From Petroclostridium xylanilyticum (lineage in GTDB: Bacteria; Bacillota; Clostridia; SK-Y3): DNA of 64,000 nucleotides. This document shows positions 8,876 to 17,984 of the stretch, piece by piece. The stretch spans positions 1 to 64,000 of the forward strand of contig NZ_NPML01000003.1 in the NCBI RefSeq assembly GCF_002252565.1, in the 5' to 3' direction. Numbering within the stretch: position 1 is the stretch's first letter; each line of letters begins with the position of its first letter. Both the position numbers and the translations under genes were made by a program. Under the pieces are notes generated by a model. That model ran no database searches and had not been told where the DNA came from. It saw nothing but the letters and a program-made list of their open reading frames with translations.

Positions 8876-11044
8876 ATGTCAGAAAAATATCCTTTTATGA
8901 ACCCAGATTTGTCCATAGAAGAAAGAGTAAAAGATTTAGTATCTAGAATGACTTTAGAAGAAAAGGTATCTCAAATGCTACATAGTGCACCGGCTATTGA
9001 GAGGTTAGGAGTTCCGGCATACAATTGGTGGTGTGAATGTCTGCACGGAGTGGCCAGAGCCGGTGTGGCTACAGTTTTTCCACAGGCGATTGGAATGGCA
9101 GCTGCCTTTGATGAGGAATTAATATATGATATTGCTTGTGTTATCTCTGATGAAGCAAGAGCTAAGTACCATGAATTTCAGCGGCAAGGTGACCATGGTA
9201 TTTACAAAGGGCTTACTTACTGGTCTCCTAATATTAACATTTTCCGTGATCCTAGATGGGGACGCGGACATGAAACTTATGGAGAAGATCCATATTTGAC
9301 AGGAAGATTAGGTGTAGCCTTTGTCAAAGGATTGCAGGGTGATGATCCGAAATATCTTAAACTGGTAGCAACGCCTAAGCATTTTGCGGTACACAGCGGT
9401 CCCGAAGGATTACGGCACGAATTTAATGCAATTGTAAGCAAAAAAGACATGTATGAGACTTATTTACCTGCGTTTAAAGAATGTGTTAAAGAAGCTAAAG
9501 CCGAATCGATTATGGGAGCATACAATAGAGTCAATGATGAACCTTGTTGTGGTAGTAAGACATTATTGCAGAACATTTTAAGGGATGAATGGGGATTTGA
9601 TGGTTATGTGGTGTCAGATTGCTGGGCAGTACAGGATTTTCATTTGCATCACCATGTTACTTCTACGTCGGTAGATTCAGCAGCTATGGCAGTCACTAAT
9701 GGTTGTGATTTAAACTGTGGGTGTACGTTTGCTAACTTATTGGTAGCCCATAAAGAAGGATTGATTAGTGAAAAAACTATCGATGAAGCTGTGAAGCGAT
9801 TATTTAGAGCTAGATTTAAACTGGGCATGTTTGATCCGGATAAAATGGTGCCATACGCTTCTATTCCATATGAAGTTAATGATTGTGAAGAACATAGAGA
9901 ATTTGCAGTGGATGTAGCTAGAAAGACAATGGTACTGTTAAAAAATGAAAATAACTTACTGCCGTTGGATAAAAATATCAAATCTATTGCAGTAATTGGA
10001 CCAAATGCTGATGATAGAGAAGTGTTGTTGGCCAATTACTCAGGAACACCTTCTAAATATGTAACGCCACTTGAAGGTATCAGATCAAAAGTTTCAAAGC
10101 AAACCAGAATATACTATGCACTTGGATGTCATCTCACAAAAGAAAAAACCGGAACTTTAGGTACAAGAAAAGATCGGTTTGCTGAAGCAATTAGTGCAGC
10201 ACAAAAGGCTGATATAGTAGTAATGTGTCTAGGATTATCAGCTCAAATTGAAGGAGAGCAAGGGGATGTCTCCAATTCGGATGCAGCAGGTGACAAAGTC
10301 AATCTTGATTTACCAGGGTTACAGCAGGAGTTGTTGGAAGAAATTTATAAAACCGGAAAGCCGATTGTATTGGTATTATTAAGCGGAAGTGCATTGGCAA
10401 TCAATTGGGCGGACGAACATATACCGGCTATATTGCAAGCATGGTATCCGGGAGCAGAAGGTGGAAGGGCTATAGCAGATGTACTGTTTGGTGATCATAA
10501 TCCGTCCGGTAGGCTACCAGTTACTTTTGTAAAATCCATGGATGACCTGCCACCTTTTGAAGATTATAGCATGAAAAACAGAACATACCGCTATATGACT
10601 AAGGAAGCCTTATATCCCTTTGGTTATGGACTCAGTTATACCAGATTTAAATATACCAATCTTAGAATTGATAAAGAGGTTATTAATATTGGAGAGCTAG
10701 TGCAAGTCAGTGTGGAAGTAGAGAATGTAGGTGACTGTGTGGGGGATGAGATTGTACAGTTATATCTCAAAGACATGGATGCCTCTGTAGATATCCCAAA
10801 TTATCAGCTTCAAGGGTTCAAACGGATTACTCTTGAACCCAATGAAAAAATAAAAGTTACCTTTACAGTGAGTCCGCGGCAAATGGCGTTAATTAATGAA
10901 GATGGTAAGTGTATTCTCGAACCGGGAGATTTTAGGGTGTATGTCGGTGGTAGTCAACCGGATTCCAGGAGTGAAAAATTGATGGGACAGAAAGTTAATT
11001 TTGTAGATTTTAAAGTACAAGGAAACGCTATTGAGCTTGGGTGA
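8876..11044 (+). CDS. GH3 beta-xylosidase
   Basis: A 722-residue family 3 glycoside hydrolase. An N-terminal TIM barrel carries the nucleophile D248 in GFDGYVVSDCWAV. The alpha/beta sandwich domain follows from about residue 360, and a fibronectin III-like C-terminal domain from about 620. The sequence GEDPYLTG and the long C-terminal domain resemble clostridial beta-xylosidases. There is no signal peptide, so it likely finishes xylo-oligosaccharides to xylose in the cytoplasm. The ATG at 8876 follows AGGGAGAGAATAA; an upstream in-frame start at 8816 overlaps the SDR relic and lacks a ribosome site. Its TGA stop (11042-11044) is also the first three bases of the 1346-bp repeat. Confidence 0.92.
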   Translation: MSEKYPFMNPDLSIEERVKDLVSRMTLEEKVSQMLHSAPAIERLGVPAYNWWCECLHGVARAGVATVFPQAIGMAAAFDEELIYDIACVISDEARAKYHEFQRQGDHGIYKGLTYWSPNINIFRDPRWGRGHETYGEDPYLTGRLGVAFVKGLQGDDPKYLKLVATPKHFAVHSGPEGLRHEFNAIVSKKDMYETYLPAFKECVKEAKAESIMGAYNRVNDEPCCGSKTLLQNILRDEWGFDGYVVSDCWAVQDFHLHHHVTSTSVDSAAMAVTNGCDLNCGCTFANLLVAHKEGLISEKTIDEAVKRLFRARFKLGMFDPDKMVPYASIPYEVNDCEEHREFAVDVARKTMVLLKNENNLLPLDKNIKSIAVIGPNADDREVLLANYSGTPSKYVTPLEGIRSKVSKQTRIYYALGCHLTKEKTGTLGTRKDRFAEAISAAQKADIVVMCLGLSAQIEGEQGDVSNSDAAGDKVNLDLPGLQQELLEEIYKTGKPIVLVLLSGSALAINWADEHIPAILQAWYPGAEGGRAIADVLFGDHNPSGRLPVTFVKSMDDLPPFEDYSMKNRTYRYMTKEALYPFGYGLSYTRFKYTNLRIDKEVINIGELVQVSVEVENVGDCVGDEIVQLYLKDMDASVDIPNYQLQGFKRITLEPNEKIKVTFTVSPRQMALINEDGKCILEPGDFRVYVGGSQPDSRSEKLMGQKVNFVDFKVQGNAIELG

Positions 11045-11166
11045 CAGGGGACGGTTCTGTGTCACCTTCGTAATTATCTGTATTATAGAGCCTAAATATA
11101 AGCATTATATTACGAATGATTCATATATTTATTATTATTTAGAAGAGGATAAAAAATTAGATTAAT

Positions 11167-11205
11167 AAAAGGAATAGGTAAACGTAAAAGACCTATTCCT
11201 TTTAT
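11167..11205. terminator. Hairpin terminator, intron 1 target
   Basis: AAAAGGAATAGGT (11167-11179) pairs with ACCTATTCCTTTT (11191-11203). The intron begins two bases past the right arm. The intact version is at 19133-19171. Confidence 0.8.
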
Positions 11206-11932
11206 GTTCGTCCGGCATGTTTACTGAGCCGATGGGTTGAAAGAAACCCTGTCACCTAACCAGCGGGAAGACAACCTGTAAGCAAGGGCGTCACTGGCCA
11301 ACGGTGAGGTCTGAAGGAAGCTGAAGGGGGAATCTGGAACATAGCGCAAGCGAACCGAGGTTGGCTCGTCAGGTGGGTAACCTTGCATAAAGTGGGAAAG
11401 CCCGAAAGCTGGATAACCTGAGGGGTTAAGACGGATGCGTTCAGGTTCAGGCAGGTAAACTTAACCGGAGAAGCCCGGCATCATCCCTCAGAGAGGGTAG
11501 GCCCAAACAAGTGGAAACACAAGTGCGGGACGAAGTGATGTGGGGTGGCAGATGACTCCGTAGTAGTGACAAACTCTCGGCCAATGAAAGCTGGTAACAG
11601 ACCGGAGGACAAAACCGGGAGGGCACTGCACCCAGTTGCAGTGGGGTACAGCAAGCCAAAAGCAGCTGTACTTGCGAAGGGAGGAAGATAAATCAAAGAA
11701 TGCAACCAAAGTAGACAAAGGACGGGAAGAGAAGACAACTTTGGCTGGAAGGCCAAAGGGAACGGCTGAACCGGGGGGTGACGAACCTGCTGGGCAGTAC
11801 GTCCGCTCAGCCGGAGTAGAGTGGCTGGAGAGGTAAGATTGCCAATGAGCTAGAGACGCCCGGAAAGCACATGAAGGAACCGGCGCGAAATCCTGAACTA
11901 CAGAGGAAGCATAGCGAAATGGGGTGAAGTGA

Positions 11933-13201
11933 TTGAAGAAATGGTATAGCCTAATAGACAAAGTATACCGGATGGACAACCTGGAAAAAGCATACAAAGC
12001 CGTTAAAGCCAACAATGGCGCCCCCGGAGTAGACGGGGAGACCGTGGAAGCCTTCGGCCAAAACCTGCAAGAAAGGTTAAGCCAACTTCAACACGAACTC
12101 AAAACCGGCATTTACGAACCCCAACCGGTGCTGCGGGTAGAAATACCCAAAGCGGACGGCAGTAAACGCCCGCTGGGTATACCCACAGTAAGGGACCGGA
12201 TAGTCCAACAAGCCCTCCTAAACATCCTACAACCAATCTTTGAACCCGACTTTCACCCGTCAAGCTATGGATACAGACCTGGGCGCTCCTGTCACCAGGC
12301 AGTAGCCAAGGCGGAAATGTTCATAAACAAATACGGACTGAATCATGTTGTAGACATGGACCTATCCAAATGCTTTGACCGGCTGGACCATGAACTAATC
12401 CTGGAAGGAGTCAACCGTAGAATCAGTGACGGAAGTATCCTGAGACTGATAAAGAAATTTCTGACTGCTGGAGTAATGAAAGACGGAACATGGGAAGAAA
12501 CAGACTTGGGGAGCCCGCAAGGCGGAGTTATCTCTCCCCTATTGACAAATATCTACCTGGACAGATTCGACCAGGAGATGAAGAAACGTGGCATAAGAAT
12601 CGTCCGCTACGCGGACGATATACTGCTCTTTGCCCGGACCTACCAGGAAGCAAAGAAATATCAGCAGATAGCTACAGAGTTCTTGGAAAAGGAATTAAAA
12701 CTAGTAGTCAACAGGGAAAAGACCCACCTAACTGACAACCAAAAGGGTGTAGCCTACCTTGGCTTCGTAATCTACTCCAAGCACGTGACAATTAGCCCCA
12801 AGAAACTGAAAAGTTTCAAGAAAAAGATACGGGAGATGACTCCCAGAAATCACGGAATGAACGTAGAGGAGATGGTCAAACTCCTAAATCCCGTATTGCG
12901 GGGATGGGCAAACTACTTCCGGATAGCCAACTGTAAGGGAATATTCAAAGAACTGATGGGATGGATAAGGCGCCGGCTGCGAATGAAGAAAATGAAGGAA
13001 TGGAAAACCTGGAAGGGACTGCACAAGATGCTAAGAAGACGCGGTTACAAGGGTACATTTGAGAAAATTTCCATGACCACATGGAAAAACTCAGCCAGTC
13101 CTTTAATAAGCATGGCGTTGCCGAACAGCTGGTTTGATGAACTAGGACTAATAAACCTGGAAAAATATAATGTCGGCATTTTGCATCATTATAAGCAATA
13201 G
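11933..13201 (+). CDS. ltrA: Group II intron reverse transcriptase/maturase
   Basis: A 422-residue intron-encoded protein that helps the intron fold, splice and copy itself. The reverse transcriptase domain (about 20-290) shows VDMDLSKCFDRLDH, GSPQGGVISPLL and the catalytic RYADDILLF. A maturase X domain follows (about 300-400; LNPVLRGWANYFRIANCKG, then WIRRRLRMKK). There is no HNH endonuclease domain, as expected for class C introns. The TTG start at 11933 follows GGGGTGAAGTGA; a later ATG at 11971 is an alternative. GC and codon use are higher than in neighbouring genes. Confidence 0.93.
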   Translation: MKKWYSLIDKVYRMDNLEKAYKAVKANNGAPGVDGETVEAFGQNLQERLSQLQHELKTGIYEPQPVLRVEIPKADGSKRPLGIPTVRDRIVQQALLNILQPIFEPDFHPSSYGYRPGRSCHQAVAKAEMFINKYGLNHVVDMDLSKCFDRLDHELILEGVNRRISDGSILRLIKKFLTAGVMKDGTWEETDLGSPQGGVISPLLTNIYLDRFDQEMKKRGIRIVRYADDILLFARTYQEAKKYQQIATEFLEKELKLVVNREKTHLTDNQKGVAYLGFVIYSKHVTISPKKLKSFKKKIREMTPRNHGMNVEEMVKLLNPVLRGWANYFRIANCKGIFKELMGWIRRRLRMKKMKEWKTWKGLHKMLRRRGYKGTFEKISMTTWKNSASPLISMALPNSWFDELGLINLEKYNVGILHHYKQ

Positions 13202-13218
13202 TGACTGAGATTTATCAG

Positions 13219-13258
13219 GAGCCGTATACGAGGCCCGTACGTACGGTTCTGTGAGAAG
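13219..13258 (+). ncRNA. Group II intron 1 domain V
   Basis: GAGCCGTATACGAGG and CCGTACGTACGGTTCTGTG form the conserved domain V hairpin 18 bp after the maturase stop. This is the catalytic RNA element of the intron. Confidence 0.8.
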
Positions 13259-13374
13259 GATAAAGCCGAAGCAAATTACTTCGGCTTTACCTTACTCGAT
13301 TGTGATTCCATATGCAAGTTGCAAAAAAAGGGGGGGAACATGTAGTTCTTCTTAATGATAGAAATTTTATCATA

Positions 13375-14482
13375 TTATTTAGTGTTAATTATTTCAGATA
13401 TCGTTTTAAACTGATCTTTTAATGCCCGATATAGATTTCCATATACTTGATAATATTTATTATAGATTGATACGTTTTCTGCAATTGACGATTGGGTGTT
13501 AACTCTCTTTATTGCTGCTTCACAAGCTTCGGGTACGCTGGAATAAATACCTGCTCCTACACCGGCCAGCAGGGCTACACCAAGTGCCGGGCCTTCGCTG
13601 GAATTTATGGTTACGATGTCGGCGTTAAACATGTCTGCCTGCATCTGTTTCCAGAGTTTGCTCTTTCCGCCGCCGCCGGAAGCTCTGACTTCATTTACCT
13701 CTATACCCATTCCTTTGATAATTTCCATACAGTCCTTCAAGCTGTAGCTAACACCTTCCATAACTGCCCGTAACATGTCTCTGCGGGTATGGCGGGCTGA
13801 TAAACCGAAGAATACACCTTTAGCATCAGGGTCAAGATGTGGTGTCCTTTCACCCATCAGGTAGGGGAGATACAGCAGTCCATCACAGCCGGGTTTTACC
13901 TTATCCGCTTGTTGGTCCATGAGATAGTATGGATCTACTTCCATTAATTCTGCGGTTTCCTTTTCAGGCATGCAGAAATTATCTCTAAACCATTTAAGGG
14001 ATAAGCCTGCACCCTGGGTAACGCCCATTACATGCCAGGTATTTGGTACAGCATGACAGAAAGTATGCACCCTGCCATAAGGATCAATGGTTACTTTATC
14101 GGTATAAGCAAATACAACGCCTGATGTTCCAATGGTGGAAGAAACAATGCCAGGTTTGACGATACCATTGCCAACAGCCCCGGCAGCCTGATCGCCGCCA
14201 CCGCCGACAACCGGAGTGCCCTCCGCTAAACCTGTCAGTTTTGCAGCTCTGGAAGATACTCTACCGCTTACTTCTTGTGATTCGTATACTTCAGGAAGTA
14301 AAACTTTGTCGATTCCCAACCTGGTTAATACTTCATCGCTCCATTTTCTTTCTGCTACGTTCAAGAACTGCATTCCGCTGGCATCAGAAACTTCTGTTGC
14401 AAATTCTCCGGTAAGCATAAAACGTATATAATCTTTAGGAAGCAGGATTTTTGCCGCTTTTTCATACAATTCAGGCTCATGA
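13375..14482 (-). pseudogene. 5'-truncated xylulokinase copy
   Basis: This minus-strand frame encodes the last ~368 residues of XylB, nearly identical to the full gene at 19246-20781 (for example MYEKAAKILL against MYEKATKILL). The N-terminal third, with the first ATPase-fold lobe, is missing. The break at 14482 joins directly to GGGGACGGTTCT repeat DNA. An internal ATG at 14469 could start translation, but the product would lack the N-terminal nucleotide-binding region. Confidence 0.93.
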
Positions 14483-14499
14483 CAGAGGGGACTGACAGA
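14483..14499 (+). repeat. Partial tandem end of repeat R1
   Basis: Two TGACAGAGGGGAC-like units stand in a row here (from 14480 and 14493), just before R1. The same doubled end is seen before R3 and R4. Confidence 0.6.
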
Positions 14500-14616
14500 G
14501 GGGACGGTTCTTAGATTACTTGGGAAATTAGAAGTTATGTCTGTTCTGGATATATTTTAGGATAACAGGTATTAATAAAACTGCTGTTAGCAAATCGTAA
14601 CAATGAGAACCGTCCC
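14500..14616 (+). repeat. 134-bp-type repeat element, copy R1 (internally shortened)
   Basis: It begins GGGGACGGTTCT, ends AGAACCGTCCC, and shares the core (GTTATGTCTGTTCTGGATAT ... CTGCTGTTAGCAAATC) with R2, R3 and R4. About 18 bp are missing near the left end relative to R3 and R4. The remainder of 14617-14834 is AT-rich, with a possible -10 (TATAAT, 14707-14712) for the regulator at 14835. Confidence 0.85.
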
Positions 14617-14834
14617 TATTGCCTCTATTGCCTTCTATTTTTGTTGTCTAGCTTATTAATTACCGTATTCGACAGATTATGGCAATTTTCGCTAAAAAGT
14701 TTCTTGTATAATAGTATCATAGTCATATTATGTTAAAAAATGCTCATAAGTATAAATTAAGATGGCGAGGATGGTATATGTTTTTTGTCTTTATAATTAA
14801 TTATAGAAGGGGGAAGAAATAGGGAGGAGATACC

Positions 14835-15611
14835 ATGGAAGAGAAGATATATTTATCATGGGACAGATGTATAAAAAATGGTCTGTCAAAGAGCATTTCA
14901 AAGCCAAAGATTAAATTACCTAGCATAGAATTTCAATCATTATATCAAAAACATAAACAACTTATCTCAATCTTTAAAGATTGTATTAGAAAGATAAAGT
15001 ATTCCATTACAGGGCAATATGCTTTCATGTTAATAGATGCACAGGGTATTTTGTTGGAAGTAGATAGCAGTAAGCAGATTCAGCAGCAGTTTAAAAAATA
15101 TCATATAAAACCGGGAATGTCATTTGCGGAAGAAAGCTGCGGTACCAATGCCATATCAATGGCGATGGAATTGCAAACAGCGGTATATATGAAGCCGGAA
15201 CAGCATTACTGCAACTTTTTGAAGCAGTGGTATTGCTACGCAACAGCTTTACATATTGGTAGTGAAATTATAGGATATCTTGATGTATCGACTGTAGGTC
15301 AAGTAATGCAAAAAGAATTAATGGCTATTACGGAGCTATTGCCCTATGAAATTGTATATGAATTTCATAGGAAAACGAAGGGTCACAGGGACAGCAGTGA
15401 TAAGGAAGCTGTCAAATTAACGTCAAGGCAGTTGGAAATTTTGCAGCTGATGGCCGAAGGACATAACGAGAAAGAGATAGCACAAGCACTGTATATTAGT
15501 ATTAGAACAGTCAAATTTCATAAAGCCAATATGTATAAGATATTGGGTGTAGAACGTAGTGAAGAAGCGATAGTGAAAGCTTTGCAGAAGAAACTGATTT
15601 CTGTAGAGTGA
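14835..15611 (+). CDS. GAF-domain regulator with LuxR-type DNA-binding end
   Basis: A 258-residue transcription factor. The middle (about 55-175) resembles the sensor domain of AcoR-like activators, with the signature GMSFAEESCGTNAISMAM. The C-terminus (about 193-255) is a LuxR/GerE helix-turn-helix (LTSRQLEILQLMAEGHNEKE, then SIRTVKFHKANMYKILGV). This pairing replaces the usual sigma-54 activation domain. The ATG at 14835 follows GGGAGGAGATACC. It stands alone among repeats and broken genes, so its target and ligand are unknown. It is intact, unlike most of its neighbours. Confidence 0.8.
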   Translation: MEEKIYLSWDRCIKNGLSKSISKPKIKLPSIEFQSLYQKHKQLISIFKDCIRKIKYSITGQYAFMLIDAQGILLEVDSSKQIQQQFKKYHIKPGMSFAEESCGTNAISMAMELQTAVYMKPEQHYCNFLKQWYCYATALHIGSEIIGYLDVSTVGQVMQKELMAITELLPYEIVYEFHRKTKGHRDSSDKEAVKLTSRQLEILQLMAEGHNEKEIAQALYISIRTVKFHKANMYKILGVERSEEAIVKALQKKLISVE

Positions 15612-15822
15612 AAAACTGTACTAAAGTACAGTCGAAATTTGGTACAAGCTATGGTAAGGTAATATTAGTAATATAATTAAATATCAGAAATATTTAGAAT
15701 ATCATTCCAGTAAAAGAATGCTTCTTGTCTCTAACTGATGATTTGCTATTTCGAAGGATTATTACTGATTCTTCGATTGAAAAATAGCATAAGAACAAAT
15801 GAAAAGGGGGGGGAGATAAGTC

Positions 15823-15909
15823 ATGATGCATATAAGACCTCCAAACAAAACAAACTCTCAAATATTCAGATATACCTGCCCCTTGCAAAGTCAAAAGCAA
15901 CAGGAATAA
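15823..15909 (+). pseudogene. Possible 5' stub of a gene cut by repeat R2
   Basis: A very strong purine ribosome site (AAAAGGGGGGGGAGATAAG) precedes ATGATG and 28 codons (MMHIRPPNKTNSQ...), ending at a TAA one base before repeat R2. The protein is not recognised. The strong start signal and abrupt end suggest the front of a gene interrupted by the repeat; it could also be a real short peptide. Between the regulator stop (15611) and this start I see only a small CTGTAC/GTACAG hairpin (15616-15631) and AT-rich DNA. Confidence 0.35.
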
Positions 15910-15910
15910 T

Positions 15911-16043
15911 GGGCACGGTTCTTGTTGATAAATTAATTGAACAGAGCTAGGAAAATAGAGGCTATGTCTGTTCTGGATATATTTTATGGTAACAGGTATT
16001 GATAAAACTGCTGTTAGCAAATCTTAACAATGAGAACCGTCCC
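15911..16043 (+). repeat. 134-bp-type repeat element, copy R2 (diverged)
   Basis: It starts GGGCACGGTTCTTGTTGAT and ends AGAACCGTCCC, aligned along its length to R3 and R4 but with about 10 differences, making it the oldest-looking copy. It separates the ATG stub at 15823 from the coding-like tail at 16044-16217. Confidence 0.85.
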
Positions 16044-16217
16044 TATTGTTTCTCTATTGTTTCCTATTGTTTCTGCGGAGAATACACATATAAACTTTTT
16101 GGAGTAAAAGATATAGTAGTGGTATATCAAAAAGATTATGAAATTAAATGTAAAATTGGCGTAGGATTTATTGATGGCGATGTAGCAACCTATACTATAA
16201 ATCATTATATAAATTAA
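16044..16217 (+). pseudogene. 3' fragment of an unknown gene after R2
   Basis: From the repeat end the frame runs to TAA at 16215-16217, encoding CGEYTYKLFGVKDIVVV and KIGVGFIDGDVATYTINHYIN. The composition is protein-like and the stop is clear, but there is no start apart from codons inside R2. The family was not recognised. It may be the tail of the gene whose start lies at 15823. Downstream, GCATCATTAGC (16258-16268) pairs with GCTAATGATGC (16279-16289), a possible transcription end without a clear T-run. Confidence 0.4.
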
Positions 16218-16420
16218 TAAATACTAAATTTACATAGGCACAAAATATATAGATAAGGCATCATTAGCGTCAAGCTAAGCTAATGATGCGATATCTATAG
16301 TATCATTATCAACTTAGATATCCATAAATACCAATTTAATGTTTGTGGATATCATTTCTATTATTCAATATCTGTGAGTTTTCTGCAGAATAGTATTTTT
16401 TATGATGAGGGGAATTTATA

Positions 16421-16981
16421 ATGGGATTTAATAGAATTTTTTGGGGGCTAATTATTATATTTATTTATGGAATTTTAAGAGTTGTTTGGTTCAATGTAAT
16501 AGGATATAGTATGATATATTTTGGATTATGCAAACTTGCTTATCGTGACAATCATTTTAAGCTTGCGAGAAACCTTACTTTTTATATTTTTATTCTATCA
16601 GTATGTAGTAATATATATCAACTTTTTATTATTAAAAATGGAACAAATTTATGGATTGTTTTTGATAACTTGCTAATAGTTATGTCAATGGTTATATATG
16701 CATTTATAATATATAATATATGTAAAGGAGTATTTAATATAGCTTGGCAACAAGGACATGTTGAATTCTGTAAAGTTATTAATAATAGATATAAATTATT
16801 TTTGATATCTCATGTACTGTATATGTTTTTTGTGATATCTACTATGACTATGTCCGATAGTGCTAAAGTACAATTTTTACCTTTATTTATAGTAATAGTA
16901 TTTATAGGGAACATTATATCAACAGTTTTGCTTATAGGCTTAATGCATCAGGCTTGTACATCATTATGGATGACAGGATGA
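16421..16981 (+). CDS. Multi-pass membrane protein of unknown function, 3' end altered by repeat R3
   Basis: The 186-residue product has about five or six hydrophobic segments (near 5-30, 48-68, 75-98, 125-145 and 150-172) and few charged residues. The ATG at 16421 follows GATGAGGGGAATTTATA. The last codons (TSLWMTG, then TGA) run into tandem GGATGACAGGGGACGG repeat ends, so the natural C-terminus may have been replaced. I do not recognise a family. Its lone position among truncated small genes could suit an immunity or sensor role, but nothing in the sequence shows this. Confidence 0.6.
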   Translation: MGFNRIFWGLIIIFIYGILRVVWFNVIGYSMIYFGLCKLAYRDNHFKLARNLTFYIFILSVCSNIYQLFIIKNGTNLWIVFDNLLIVMSMVIYAFIIYNICKGVFNIAWQQGHVEFCKVINNRYKLFLISHVLYMFFVISTMTMSDSAKVQFLPLFIVIVFIGNIISTVLLIGLMHQACTSLWMTG

Positions 16982-17153
16982 CAGGGGACGGATGACAGGG
17001 GACGGTTCTGCGGATGACAGGGGACGGTTCTTGTTGATAGATTACTTGAACAGAGCTAGGGAAATTAGAAGTTATGTCTGTTCTGGATATATTTTAGGAT
17101 AACAGGTATTAATAAAACTGCTGTTAGCAAATCTTAACAATGAGAACCGTCCC
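16971..17153 (+). repeat. Repeat R3 with three stacked left ends
   Basis: GGATGACAG(G)GGACGG-type units are stacked from about 16973, 16990 and 17012. The full 134-bp element follows at 17020-17153, bounded by GGGGACGGTTCT and AGAACCGTCCC. Over 134 bp it is identical to R4 at 17410-17543. Confidence 0.9.
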
Positions 17154-17169
17154 TATTGCCTTGTTTACA

Positions 17170-17192
17170 TGACAAGGGACGGTTCTATGTCA
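17170..17192 (+). repeat. Short GGGACGGTTCT repeat end
   Basis: TGACAAGGGACGGTTCTATG followed by TCACTTTCATAATTATCT matches the left end of the 1346-bp repeat (11042 onward) with a few changes, without the rest of that repeat. Confidence 0.7.
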
Positions 17193-17210
17193 CTTTCATA
17201 ATTATCTATG

Positions 17211-17288
17211 TGACATGGGAACGGTTCGAAACTGCTGAAAAAGTGTTTAACTGCTCAGGGCTGCGACTGACGAACCGTCCCCATGTCG
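17211..17288. repeat. Palindromic GGGGACGGTTCG hairpin
   Basis: GACATGGGAACGGTTCG (17212-17228) pairs with CGAACCGTCCCCATGTC (17271-17287), enclosing about 42 bases. A related hairpin lies at 23651-23717. It resembles extragenic palindromes. The remaining 17290-17390 is AT-rich with no gene seen. Confidence 0.8.
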
Positions 17289-17390
17289 CACATGTTGCAC
17301 TTTTAGCGATTTTATTTCGAAAGAATATATTTTAAATCTATAAGTATTTTTATCGGATAGAAGTAGTTATTATATCCTCCAAAAAAATGA

Positions 17391-17543
17391 ATGACAGAGG
17401 CGTGACAGAGGGGACGGTTCTTGTTGATAGATTACTTGAACAGAGCTAGGGAAATTAGAAGTTATGTCTGTTCTGGATATATTTTAGGATAACAGGTATT
17501 AATAAAACTGCTGTTAGCAAATCTTAACAATGAGAACCGTCCC
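17391..17543 (+). repeat. Repeat R4 with doubled left end
   Basis: TGACAGAGGCG and TGACAGAGGGGACGG lead into the 134-bp element at 17410-17543, identical to R3. Its right end supplies the only available ATG for the next reading frame. Confidence 0.9.
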
Positions 17544-17892
17544 TATTGCCTTCTGCTATACTTCCTATGATTCTCTTTTAGCTTCTTATTCAAAGACATT
17601 AACTGACGCTCACTTTAAGCAACCTGATGGTCAAGGAATGGGCTTTAAACTAGACATTCAAGATTATGATTATGCAGGAGACAATACAAAAGTAGAACTT
17701 TACAGTGGTTATATGATTTTTAGAACACGTTGCCAAAATTCTACTTATACAGGTTGGTTGAGCTGCGGTGGAAACTATGCTCACCAAAAGCTTGTAGGAA
17801 GCTATTCTATAAATTGGGGTGTTCCTTCAGTGACTCCAACTTCAGTTTATGATAATTCTGATCCTACATATGTAGATTGGAAAGAATGGTAA
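17530..17892 (+). pseudogene. 5'-truncated gene of unknown function fused to repeat R4
   Basis: The frame opens at an ATG inside the right end of R4 (MRTVPIAF is repeat sequence) and continues into protein-like sequence to TAA (17890-17892). It is rich in Tyr, Ser, Asp and Gly (YDYAGDNTKVELYSGYMIF, WLSCGGNYAHQKLVGSYS) with two or three cysteines. That composition would fit a secreted or surface protein, but any signal peptide has been lost. There is no ribosome site in front of the ATG. I do not recognise the family. The terminator just downstream shows the original gene ended here. Confidence 0.55.
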
Positions 17893-17904
17893 ATATTACT
17901 TATA

Positions 17905-17943
17905 AAAGGACAGTGCAAATTTTGCTACTGTCCTTTTAGTTTT
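17905..17943. terminator. Hairpin terminator
   Basis: AAAGGACAGT (17905-17914) pairs with ACTGTCCTTT (17927-17936), followed by TTAGTTTT. It ends the truncated gene at 17892. Confidence 0.75.
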
Positions 17944-17984
17944 CAGGAAATAGAGGAGGGGTTTTTATTATATTGTCTGCTGCA

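Larger units (their letters stand above)
11206..13300 (+). mobile_element. Group II intron 1 (class C type)
   Basis: The boundaries are fixed by comparison with the uninterrupted repeat copy at 19172. The left exon ends CCTTTTAT and the right exon starts TGTGATTCC. The 2095-bp insert starts GTTCGTCCGGCATG and ends CTACTCGAT-like (CTTACTCGAT). It contains a maturase gene and a domain V hairpin. It sits just after a terminator hairpin, which is typical of bacterial class C (IIC) introns. Its GC content is visibly higher than the flanking DNA, indicating recent transfer. The intron is on the plus strand, opposite to xylB. Confidence 0.93.
11042..14482. repeat. 1346-bp direct repeat, copy A (split by group II intron)
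   Basis: Without the intron at 11206-13300, this block is 1346 bp and matches 19008-20353 with only scattered base differences. Both copies begin TGACAGGGGACGGTTCTG, carry the same hairpin terminator, and end within xylB at CATGA. Copy A is then followed by TGACAGAGGGGAC repeat ends instead of the rest of xylB. Differences include GACGATTGG/GGCGATTGG and CTTTTCAGGC/CTTTTCCGGC. Confidence 0.95.

Noticed and set aside
11447-12015. Minus-strand reading frames over the front of intron 1
   Set aside because: They overlap conserved intron RNA and the maturase on the other strand, lack ribosome sites, and arise from the high GC of the intron.
11933-13201. Retron or CRISPR-associated reverse transcriptase
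   Set aside because: The maturase X domain, domain V and the defined intron ends make it a group II intron protein.
14500-17543. R1-R4 as riboswitches or small RNA genes
   Set aside because: They are dispersed copies that interrupt genes at varied places and have no conserved downstream gene.
17530-17892. An intact gene starting at the ATG in R4
   Set aside because: The start and first eight codons are repeat sequence shared with R3, and there is no ribosome site.
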